Origin: Planctomycetota bacterium
GTDB taxonomy: Bacteria > Planctomycetota > Phycisphaerae > UBA1845
Assembly (NCBI GenBank): GCA_030616775.1
Contig: JAUWWQ010000028.1
Coordinates: 1-53,753 of the forward strand
DNA: 53,753 bases
Direction: 5' to 3'
Position numbers and translations under genes: made by a program. Numbering within the stretch: position 1 is the stretch's first letter; each line of letters begins with the position of its first letter. The notes beneath the pieces are model-generated. The model made no database searches, had not been told where the DNA came from, and was given only the letters and a program-made list of their open reading frames with translations. Below, in pieces: positions 1 through 6,569 of the stretch.

Positions 1-91
1 GGCAGAACTCACTGAACGTGGGGTTTGTCAACACCGGTTGATGGAGCGCAAACGACTGCGATTCGTCGGGAGATTTCAAGACTTCCGCCCG

Positions 92-409
92 CTACGAGCT
101 GGGTTTTATGCAACGTGGGGGTATAGTCAGCATGCTTTCCCATCGAACGCCCTTGCCGACACCGGGTGCCTCATCTCCGTTGAACCGCCGGAGATAAGTT
201 TCCGTGCAGATAACGAGCACAAAGTCGGCTTCCCTGATTTGGCGCGACATCCATCGCGGCCAGCCTTCGTTCGGAGAGACCTCATACTGATCGATGTTGC
301 AGTCGAAACCGTCGGTGCGGAGACGGTTGGATAATGCCAGGACGCGCGCCTGATGTTGGGAGGAGTCGTGACTGTAGCTGATGAAGATCTTCGGCGTGCT
401 CATTGCCAT
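92..409 (-). pseudogene. SEFIR-domain protein, N-terminal fragment
   Basis: The encoded peptide opens with MSTPKIFISYSHDS and continues with a conserved VLVICTETYLRRF segment and GKGVRWES. This is the order of motifs in SEFIR (TIR-like) domains, which mediate protein-protein signalling and are common in bacterial defence proteins. The domain normally runs about 150 residues and is followed by an effector region. Here similarity stops after GVRWES and the frame closes about 13 codons later, so both the end of the domain and any effector are missing. The chosen ATG has a GAAGG six bases upstream. It lies beside a transposase relic on the same strand, which fits an eroded mobile or defence region. 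The domain call is fairly safe; the loss of function is inferred. Confidence 0.6.
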
Positions 410-469
410 TGGCAACCTTCGCGACAACCAGGATGCGGTCCGGCGAACACCGTCGCTCCGGGAAAGATG

Positions 470-880
470 CTATCCTTGTGACTGGGATTCTAGCTGAATG
501 TCCTTCCCGAAGCGAACCGCAGACCGGGAGCCCGAATCTCGAGGATAATGCCCACTCCGTTGCCCTCGGGCAGGGGTCAGGCATTGCAATTGACCCACGT
601 ACGGATACAACAACCGGCGTTTTCGGACACCCGAACGGCTGTCCCTGGCGGTCCACCTCAATTGGGCATATGCCTTCAGCTTCTCGATCAGCATTTTGGG
701 CAGGATCCCACGATCCCCTACCAGCGCCACACGGGAGATGCCGAACCGCTCGCGCGGCTTGTTGACATGATCCCTAACAGTTGCCAGATCCAACCCGATC
801 CGTAGGGCTCTATCTTCAGGCAAGACACCCAGCTCAGCGAAATGCAGGTCCGCGTCTTTGAGGTCCTGGGCCTGTAGCCT
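470..880 (-). pseudogene. IS1634-like transposase remnant
   Basis: Minus-strand translation around 640-880 gives an ELGVLPEDRALRIGLD stretch, then KPRERFGISRVALVGDRGIL, then IEKLKAYAQLRW. The middle block matches the 'RFG(I/L)xRVxLVGDRGML' core of DDE transposases of the IS1634/IS4 superfamily, where the Asp of GDRG is catalytic. A complete enzyme would be about 500-600 residues. Here the frame degenerates after AYAQLRW into sequence without recognisable transposase motifs, and no upstream N-terminal part or terminal inverted repeat is visible. It is best read as a dead insertion-sequence fragment, transcribed in the same direction as the neighbouring SEFIR fragment. Confidence 0.55.
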
Positions 881-974
881 GTCTCCGGCGCCACACAGCC
901 GAATTCGAGGTAAAATGTCCTCGTCTATTGGCGGGGCTTCGGAATTTTAAGTGTTTGGAATCTGCAGAATAGGC

Positions 975-1003
975 TTGACCATGGCGCTATTATGATATAT
1001 TAT
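975..1003 (+). promoter_or_regulatory. Sigma70-type promoter upstream of the winged-helix gene
   Basis: TTGACC (975-980) is followed after exactly 17 bases by TATTAT (998-1003), in a locally AT-rich island inside GC-rich DNA. It points toward the regulator gene starting at 1141. A second possible -10, TATACT, lies at 1001-1006 with a poorer spacing. Confidence 0.55.
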
Positions 1004-1006
1004 ACT

Positions 1007-1022
1007 GTTATAACGTTATAAC
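1007..1022. promoter_or_regulatory. 16-bp perfect palindrome, candidate operator
   Basis: GTTATAACGTTATAAC is a perfect dyad that begins four bases after the -10 box, so it would cover the transcription start. The downstream gene encodes a winged-helix DNA-binding protein, so autoregulation is a natural reading. The binding itself is inference. Confidence 0.45.
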
Positions 1023-1140
1023 GTTTTATCATAGAAAGATGACGGAGGGCCGCTGAGGGCTTTTCGGGGGAGGAAAGGACAGCGGTGTTGGGTAGGGGGA
1101 CGGACAAGAGATTGTGCTACAGGGAGATAGGAGAGTCACA

Positions 1141-1794
1141 ATGGCAAAGAAGAGTACAAGGAAAGGTGGTCGCCAAACTCGGGCGAAGGCCGATAGGGGG
1201 GACGGTCGCAAGGGCGTCCGTAGGGCGAGAGGGTCCAGGAGGGCGGTAGGGGGGCGGCAGCGAGGAAGCACGATGACGGGGCGGCGGCGCCCAGCCGAAG
1301 GCGCTGGGAAGCGTTCTGGGACACGGCCGTTCCCGCAATTGAAACACGCCGATGGGTGCGGCGCGTTTCTGGTTGTCGGAGAACGCGTGGGGGGGGAGTG
1401 GGATCAGGCGACACACAGGGTTGAGGTGCCTCTGTCGCTGAGACCGTCTGACGGTAGGGGGGGTGCGAAGCGTCTGGCCCGTGCCATGCCGCGGGTGTGC
1501 CGGGCGCTGGCGGCATTCGGGCACGTGCAACGGGCTCAGATCATGGCCAAGCTATTGGAAGGCCCAGCCACCTACCGCGCGTTGCAGCAGGTGACGAAGA
1601 TGAAGGCGGGGCCGCTATATCATCACGTTAATCAGCTAAGGCTGGCAGGGCTTATTCTGCCGAAGCAACGTGATCTCTACGAGTTGACGCGGGGGGGTAG
1701 GAACCTGATCCTGGCGGCCATTGTGGTGGGGCCGCTAATTCGGGATGCGCGGCGCCGACCGGTGGGGCGGGTCTCGAAAACGGTGCGAGGATAG
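1141..1794 (+). CDS. Winged-helix (ArsR-like) DNA-binding protein with basic N-terminus
   Basis: The C-terminal third (about residues 130-195) has the pattern of a winged helix: IMAKLLEGPATYRALQQ, then a recognition-helix-like region containing GPLYHHVNQLRLAGLI, then a wing ending in YELTRGG. The GPLYHHVxxL signature is typical of ArsR/PadR-like regulators. The first about 70 residues are extremely rich in Lys, Arg and Gly, unlike ordinary ArsR proteins, and may bind nucleic acid nonspecifically. No metal-binding cysteines were noticed. I start at ATG 1141, which has AGGAG at 1129-1133; a GTG 27 bases upstream lacks a good site. A promoter and a palindrome lie upstream, suggesting self-control. 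The target genes are unknown. Confidence 0.75.
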   Translation: MAKKSTRKGGRQTRAKADRGDGRKGVRRARGSRRAVGGRQRGSTMTGRRRPAEGAGKRSGTRPFPQLKHADGCGAFLVVGERVGGEWDQATHRVEVPLSLRPSDGRGGAKRLARAMPRVCRALAAFGHVQRAQIMAKLLEGPATYRALQQVTKMKAGPLYHHVNQLRLAGLILPKQRDLYELTRGGRNLILAAIVVGPLIRDARRRPVGRVSKTVRG

Positions 1795-1867
1795 GCCTTC
1801 TTGGCCCAGCACGGGTAGTATGGCGAGCAAACGCGGATAGCATCCCCCAGGCGTCGGAAACCGCCTC

Positions 1868-3004
1868 ATGAGCAAAACACTGCACGTCGCGGTACTGGAA
1901 CCATACTATGGCGGCTCGCATGCAGCCTTCGTCGACGCCGTAAAGCTGCATAGTCGACATCGGATCACGTTGGTAACCATGCCGGCGAGGAAGTGGAAGT
2001 GGCGGATGCGCGGAGCGGCCATTTGGTTCGCTAAAGACGCCAACGACTGGCTACGGAAGAACGATCGTGGCCCGGCCGACGTGATCCTTGCCAACGACAT
2101 GCTGAGCATCGCGGACCTGCGGGCGCTTTTGCCGGCGGATTATCGCAACATACCGATCATCTGCTATTTCCATGAGAACCAGTTGACCTATCCGATTCCC
2201 GACGAGCAGGAGCGGGATTATCAATACGGGATGACGAACATCACGTCATGCCTTGCGGCGGATGCCGTCTGGTTCAACTCTCGGTTTCATCTGGAGAGTT
2301 TTCTGGCGGCCGCCGAGGAGTTGCTGGACAAGATGCCTGACTACGTACCGAGAGAAGCTCTCCAGGAAATCCGTAGTAAGGCGGACGTTCTACCGCCGCC
2401 GGTGGACGCTGGCCGCACCCGCCGCGAGGCAGGGCCACCGAACCAGCCGATGACTATCCTCTGGTGCCACCGCTGGGAATATGACAAGAACCCCGAGCCT
2501 TTCTTCAATGCCTTGATACACCTGGACGAGGAAGGTTACGCCTTTCATCTGGTGATGGTCGGCGAGCAATTTAGAACGGCTCCGTCGGTGTTCGCAAATG
2601 TGCGCAACCGCCTGCAGTCGCATATCGTTCACGCTGGCTTTCTGCCTGAGCGGGCGGCCTATCTGTCCATGCTTTCACGATGCGATGTCGTGGTCAGTAC
2701 GGCGATCCAGGAGAACTTCGGGATCGCGGTTGTTGAAGCCATCCTGGCCGGCTGTCAGCCGCTCCTTCCGAGCCGGATGGTGTATCCGGAGCTGATCCCA
2801 GCCAAACTACTTGGTGCATGCTTGTATCCGTATGACGCTGATCTCTATGAACACCTGCGGGCCCTGATCGACGGGCATGCCTGGCTCAGCCCGGCCGCGG
2901 CCGACGAACTGCAAAGTACGATCGAATCTGAATACGGTGTGAGCAACGCATCGCCGCGTTTGGACGACGGCCTGGCGACCGTAGTTGACCGTTGCAGTCA
3001 GTAG
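1868..3004 (+). CDS. tRNA-queuosine alpha-mannosyltransferase (GTDC1/DUF3524-like)
   Basis: This 378-residue GT-B glycosyltransferase carries the N-terminal DUF3524 hallmarks: LEPYYGGSH near residue 10, an HxxxLVTMPARKWKWRMRG block near 35-50, and CYFHENQLTYP near 100. The C-terminal half has the GT4-type signature ENFGIAVVEAILAG around residue 280. Proteins of this family attach mannose to queuosine at the wobble position of tRNA-Asp, using GDP-mannose in the cytoplasm. Length and motif order are normal, so the gene looks intact. It stands alone on the plus strand and converges on a set of three minus-strand membrane proteins. The family call is secure. The precise sugar and tRNA are taken from characterised relatives. 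Confidence 0.85.
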   Translation: MSKTLHVAVLEPYYGGSHAAFVDAVKLHSRHRITLVTMPARKWKWRMRGAAIWFAKDANDWLRKNDRGPADVILANDMLSIADLRALLPADYRNIPIICYFHENQLTYPIPDEQERDYQYGMTNITSCLAADAVWFNSRFHLESFLAAAEELLDKMPDYVPREALQEIRSKADVLPPPVDAGRTRREAGPPNQPMTILWCHRWEYDKNPEPFFNALIHLDEEGYAFHLVMVGEQFRTAPSVFANVRNRLQSHIVHAGFLPERAAYLSMLSRCDVVVSTAIQENFGIAVVEAILAGCQPLLPSRMVYPELIPAKLLGACLYPYDADLYEHLRALIDGHAWLSPAAADELQSTIESEYGVSNASPRLDDGLATVVDRCSQ

Positions 3005-3176
3005 GAGGGGGGTCTGACACAAATGGCCGCACCATCACCGCAGAAAAAGTGCTTTTCCGCATGAGGATGCGTGGCCGAGGGCAAAAGTCGTACTCAGGAA
3101 TCGCTCAAGTTGCGAAAACCGGGCCGTTTGCGAGGATTTTTCAATGGATAGTCCAGACTTTAAGTTGGTGCTGCAA

Positions 3177-3217
3177 CGTCCTATAAGATATGTTACGTCA
3201 CATTCGATTATAGGACG
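3177..3217. terminator. Inverted repeat between convergent genes
   Basis: CGTCCTATAA (3177-3186) and TTATAGGACG (3208-3217) form a perfect 10-bp stem with a 21-base loop. It sits between the convergent mannosyltransferase gene and the small membrane-protein operon, where a bidirectional terminator would be expected. There is no U-tract, so the assignment is weak. Confidence 0.3.
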
Positions 3218-3238
3218 CGCAACTTCCACGACGCTAGC

Positions 3239-3622
3239 CTATGGTCTGCGTCCGCGAGAGGCAGGTCGCTTGCCTCGTGGTTGGCTGGTGGATTGAGCAG
3301 CCGCCCGCCGCAGGTCTGTCAGCTCGATGCCCTGTGCGATCTCGATCTGCTGGCGGCTGGCATTGAACCGGTACGCGACAAGCCGCTCCGCAGGAGTGTC
3401 AAGAACGTAAAGGTGCTCTTCGTCCGCGATGCTCACGCCGCCGACGGTCAGGACGTATGCCCCGCCCGCGGTGGTCATACCATCAGCCCAGGCCGGCTCG
3501 GGACGCGTGTTGATGATCAGGACGCCGACCAACAGGATCGCAGCCGTTGTGGACAGAATCCCGATAACGAAGTCCTTCGAGTCCACGGATCTGTGTGAGT
3601 GTCCCTGCAAGTCAGATCTCAC
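3239..3622 (-). CDS. Small membrane-anchored protein, paralogue of the gene upstream
   Basis: This 127-residue protein has one hydrophobic segment (about residues 18-37, VIGILSTTAAILLVGVLII) and then an exported domain. In that domain an EEHLYVLDTPAERLVAYRF stretch parallels VLYVLDVPSRKLYAFYP in the neighbouring 96-residue protein. The shared 'YVLDxPxxxLxAY' core suggests a common small beta-rich fold. The C-terminus is basic and low in complexity. The ATG overlaps the stop of the upstream gene by four bases (ATGA), which indicates translational coupling. I do not recognise the function; such protein pairs look like conserved planctomycete envelope proteins. Confidence 0.6.
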   Translation of the reverse strand: MRSDLQGHSHRSVDSKDFVIGILSTTAAILLVGVLIINTRPEPAWADGMTTAGGAYVLTVGGVSIADEEHLYVLDTPAERLVAYRFNASRQQIEIAQGIELTDLRRAAAQSTSQPRGKRPASRGRRP

Positions 3623-3909
3623 TTCCGATCAAAGTCTTTGGCCAAATCGCGCGGCTGAGTGGCCGCCAATTGGTTGGTGTGCCCTCCGGTTGGATAGAAC
3701 GCATACAGCTTGCGACTGGGCACGTCGAGCACGTAGAGCACGTCGTAAGTCTGGCCGGCCACTTTCGCGGTGACGCATGCAAAATCGCCGGGCCGGGCAC
3801 CGATCTGGGCATACGCCGCCGGCAGCGAGTAGCTTCCAAACAGCAACACCGCGAGCAGAAACAGGTTCAGCCCGACGAGCATGACAATCATGGAGCGTTT
3901 CGTAAACAC
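3619..3909 (-). CDS. Small exported protein with YVLDxP motif
   Basis: This 96-residue protein has an N-terminal hydrophobic helix (MIVMLVGLNLFLLAVLLFGS) and a possible signal-peptidase site after AAYAQ. The mature part contains VLYVLDVPSRKLYAFYPTGG, closely echoing the downstream gene product. It is the middle gene of a three-gene minus-strand set (4204 to 3239) and overlaps the next gene by ATGA. Function is unknown. The paralogy and coupling suggest the two products work together at the inner membrane or in the periplasm. Confidence 0.6.
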   Translation of the reverse strand: MFTKRSMIVMLVGLNLFLLAVLLFGSYSLPAAYAQIGARPGDFACVTAKVAGQTYDVLYVLDVPSRKLYAFYPTGGHTNQLAATQPRDLAKDFDRK

Positions 3910-3973
3910 GCGACTATTTCCTTAGGAACAGCCCTTCCATCTGAGCTTGCGAAGCTTACCGGCTAAACGCAAC

Positions 3974-4204
3974 TCAGTGTGGACGCTTCACATTCACAAA
4001 AGCCGGCAGACAGATAAGGACGGCCAGCAGCCCGGCGGCCACCCACTGGTACATGCTGCTATCCTCGTTGGGCACTCGTCCCATCCTTTGCGCCCAAGCC
4101 GAAGCAGCCGTCATATGCATCGCCAGCCCCCCCACCGCTACCAGCCAACCTCTCCGTCGTCGCAACAATCTCAGCACGTCATAAAGTTGCCGGTATCGTC
4201 TCAT
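3974..4204 (-). CDS. Small two-helix membrane protein
   Basis: This 76-residue product has a very basic start (MRRYRQLYDVLRLLRRRRG) followed by two hydrophobic stretches, about 20-38 and 51-69. It is the first gene of the minus-strand set ending at 3239, separated by 64 bases from the next gene. Nothing in it points to an activity. It is probably real because of its position and its clean charge/hydrophobicity pattern, but it could be a chance frame. Confidence 0.45.
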   Translation of the reverse strand: MRRYRQLYDVLRLLRRRRGWLVAVGGLAMHMTAASAWAQRMGRVPNEDSSMYQWVAAGLLAVLICLPAFVNVKRPH

Positions 4205-4786
4205 GCCGCGTATTCTACCGCTTGTCGGAAGCCCCGTAAAGCAGTGTGCGAGCCATCAGGCCGCTCTGGGTTCGTGACAGTTTTGGCGGGTACACGGGAC
4301 CTTTTTGCCCCGTTCACGGTGCTTTGCCGCGCAGCGGGCTGCTAGACCGGCCCTCTCAGGGCCGGTAACGGGGAGCGCCCCCCCTACCCCTTTTTGGCTG
4401 TGTGATCGTGTAGCCCGTCTGAACGGGCTTTCATAGTCATCACCCAGCTCACGAGAAAGAGAATAAGTCCGTTGAAACGGTCGTCAGAAAAGGTGTCGTC
4501 GTCAGAAAAGCGTCAGAAAAGGTGTCAGCGTCAGAAAAGGTCAGAAAAGGTGTCAGGATGAATTTCTTGACACGGGGCTCCTGCGACCCCGTCAGGGTCG
4601 AATGGACTGTTGGGGTACCATATTCCGTGGGCGGCGTCCGCCTGTGGCGGACTTGCCCACGGCTACTGTCGTTCAGCCTTTCAGGCTGGGAACCGTGAGG
4701 CGCCGGGACACCGAGGTGTGGGAATCAACGATGCGTGGTCAGCTATCAGTGTCCTCGGGTTGGCAGTTGGGTAGGATTATTGGTGA
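4205..4786. other. Non-coding stretch made largely of short inverted repeats
   Basis: No convincing gene is present. At least four perfect hairpins follow one another. They are an ACCGGCCC/GGGCCGGT stem at 4346-4366, AGCCCGT/ACGGGCT at 4412-4429, CGACCC/GGGTCG at 4584-4600, and a nested structure at 4625-4662. In the last, CCGTGGGC/GCCCACGG encloses GTCCGCC/GGCGGAC. A smaller AGCCT/AGGCT hairpin follows at 4675-4687. The second hairpin is followed by TTCAT. The block separates two minus-strand gene sets. Confidence 0.6.
4483..4571 (+). repeat. GTCAGAAAAG tandem-like array ending in a MITE fragment
   Basis: The decamer GTCAGAAAAG occurs five times in about 65 bases with variable 0-9 base spacers. 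The block ends at 4545-4571 in AAAAGGTGTCAGGATGAATT TCTTGAC, which is the left end of the 217-bp MITE described at 39111 and 40377. The array therefore looks like repeated insertion or replication slippage of a MITE end rather than independent DNA. Confidence 0.6.
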
Positions 4787-5980
4787 CTATGGTGCGGAGC
4801 CCAGGGCGAAGAGGCTGATTCGTTTGGTACCGATGGTGTTTGTGACGAACAGGAAGTAGGCGGGTTGAAAGTTGGCGGGGACCAATGAAGCCAGGCGGTC
4901 CGGCAACGTGGGGGCGATGACCACGCCGACGGGCATGGGTGTACCGCCGGGCTGATCCTCGCGGCCGCCGAGCAGCATCAGAAGCTGTCCCTGCTCGTCG
5001 AATAGATGGACACGGCTGAATTCGACGTCGGTGATAAAGACCACACCGTCCGGTCCGACGGCTAGATGCCGGGGCTTGCCCATATCGCCGTAGCGATTTC
5101 CCGGTCGGCCCATGCTGCGCACCGGGGTGTGCGAGTCATCGAAGACCTGTACGCGAGCGTTCATCGTGTCGGAAACGAAGATCTTTCCCTTTGAGTCCGT
5201 GGTGACTCCCATCGGGAAGTAGAACCGGCCCGGCTCACTACCAACACCGCCGAAGCTGGTGATATGCGCTCCGTCTGCTGTGGAAAAGACATCGATGCGG
5301 TGCGCGGCGATATCCGCCACGTAGAGCCTGGATCGCACTGCCGCGCAGGATACGGGCCTGTACTTCTCGCGATCGGGAGGGCGAAATCGACGCAGCGACT
5401 GACCGGTAGCATCGAAGGCCGCCACCTCACCGCGGCCGGTGTCGGCCACGTAAACGGTTCCTGCCTCATCGACCGCAATGGCGACCGGCTTGACGAGGAC
5501 CACGTTACCGGTCTGGCCGATACCTTTCGCCTGGCCGGTTTCCAGGTTCCAGTCGTGGACGATGCCGAATTCGGTATCGCATATGTACAGGTGACCGCTG
5601 CGAAATGCGACACCCGCCGGCGTGCCAACACGCGGGCTTACCATTACTCTCCTAAATGCATCCAAGAGACTCCCGCGGACCGGAACCAAGTCATGCAGAC
5701 GGTTGAACGATTTCAAATGGACCACGTGGGCTGAGCTGGGTGGTGGAGGGAAGTAGACCAGATTGGGCGTTACTTTGATCGAGGCACAGCCCGTCAGCAC
5801 ACCGAGAGTGAGTAGGCTATTCAAACAGAGGATCGTTACGTACTGCAACCGTTGGATGGGCGGGTGCCACTGGTCCCGGCGCGCCGGGACCGCCAGTGCC
5901 TTATACCCCTGACGAAGAAACACTGGCGGACAAGCCGCCAGTGGCACCCGCCATTTGGCGTCATCTAGCTTCTCACACAC
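4787..5980 (-). CDS. NHL-repeat lipoprotein of the cytochrome operon (first of two)
   Basis: A lipoprotein signal (LCLNSLLTLGVLTGC, lipobox Cys at residue 65 of the longest frame) precedes a six-bladed-propeller-like body. NHL motifs recur there, for example YICDTEFG, VYVADTGRGEV, LYVADIAAHRI, IFVSDTMNARVQVF and VFITDVEFSRVHLF. Such propellers are protein-protein docking modules. The gene is last in the porin-cytochrome operon and starts five bases after the tetraheme gene stop. Codons 1-44 lie in a palindromic repeat (5855-5955), so translation may really begin at the TTG near 5848. The role as an outer-membrane scaffold for the cytochromes is inferred from context. Confidence 0.75.
   Translation of the reverse strand: MCEKLDDAKWRVPLAACPPVFLRQGYKALAVPARRDQWHPPIQRLQYVTILCLNSLLTLGVLTGCASIKVTPNLVYFPPPPSSAHVVHLKSFNRLHDLVPVRGSLLDAFRRVMVSPRVGTPAGVAFRSGHLYICDTEFGIVHDWNLETGQAKGIGQTGNVVLVKPVAIAVDEAGTVYVADTGRGEVAAFDATGQSLRRFRPPDREKYRPVSCAAVRSRLYVADIAAHRIDVFSTADGAHITSFGGVGSEPGRFYFPMGVTTDSKGKIFVSDTMNARVQVFDDSHTPVRSMGRPGNRYGDMGKPRHLAVGPDGVVFITDVEFSRVHLFDEQGQLLMLLGGREDQPGGTPMPVGVVIAPTLPDRLASLVPANFQPAYFLFVTNTIGTKRISLFALGSAP
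5858..5955. repeat. Palindromic repeat overlapping the start of the NHL gene
   Basis: GGCGGGTGCCACTGG on the left is matched by CCAGTGGCACCCGCC on the right, giving a 15-bp perfect terminal inverted repeat. Internal dyads include GTCCCGGCGCGCCGGGAC. Related GTGGCACC palindromes occur near 39480 and 46690. The element inflates the apparent N-terminus of the gene reading through it. Confidence 0.55.
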
Positions 5981-5984
5981 GCTC

Positions 5985-6569
5985 TTACTTTTTGTGGCAC
6001 GTCAGGCACAGTGCACTGCGGGCGTTGCTGGTGACCAGCATGTACTCTTCGCCGGACATATTGTGGGGGTCGTGGCAGGAGTTGCACTCGACCTTGCCGT
6101 CGGGCAGTTGAACGGTGCCCGCGGCCGTCACCGACGTTACCGGGCGGTAGTCCCTGTCAAACTGCGGATAGTCAACGCCCACGGGGTGATCGCCGGTGCC
6201 GTGCCCGGTGCCGAAAAGCCCGGGATTTTCTCTGTTGACGAATCGCCCGCCCTCGGCACCAGAGATGGTGTCCCTGGCAATCGTTCCGTCATGGCAGCGC
6301 AGGCACACGTTCGTCCCCGGTCCCGCCGCCTTGGATTGGGTCAGCGGCATCCCGAAGGTGCGGTTCAGGTCGGCGTTTTCTTCCCACAGCGGCGCAGCCG
6401 CCGGCTTGTCGCTCTCCGCCGAGTGACAAGCGCTGCACAGGTCCCCGCCGGACCAGTCTTTGTTGCTGAAATCGTGCTTGGAACCCTCAAGACCGCCCCA
6501 GGCCCATCCACCGATGATCATAAGGGTAAAGAACAGGAAGCAAGCGGTGACTCTGGTTGGTTTCATCAT
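5985..6569 (-). CDS. Tetraheme c-type cytochrome
   Basis: After a hydrophobic signal (VTACFLFFTLMIIGGWAW) the protein has four CxxCH haem-attachment motifs: CSACH, CLRCH, CNSCH and CLTCH, the last almost at the C-terminus. CHDPHN after the third motif is typical of the doubled-CXXCH cytochrome family. These proteins are exported and carry covalent haem in the periplasm or at the cell surface. I start at ATG 6569 because its first bases overlap the stop of the 12-haem gene (ATGATGA), a coupling seen throughout this operon; longer frames upstream have no signal sequence. A small electron-transfer partner of the large cytochrome is the likely role. Confidence 0.85.
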   Translation of the reverse strand: MMKPTRVTACFLFFTLMIIGGWAWGGLEGSKHDFSNKDWSGGDLCSACHSAESDKPAAAPLWEENADLNRTFGMPLTQSKAAGPGTNVCLRCHDGTIARDTISGAEGGRFVNRENPGLFGTGHGTGDHPVGVDYPQFDRDYRPVTSVTAAGTVQLPDGKVECNSCHDPHNMSGEEYMLVTSNARSALCLTCHKK

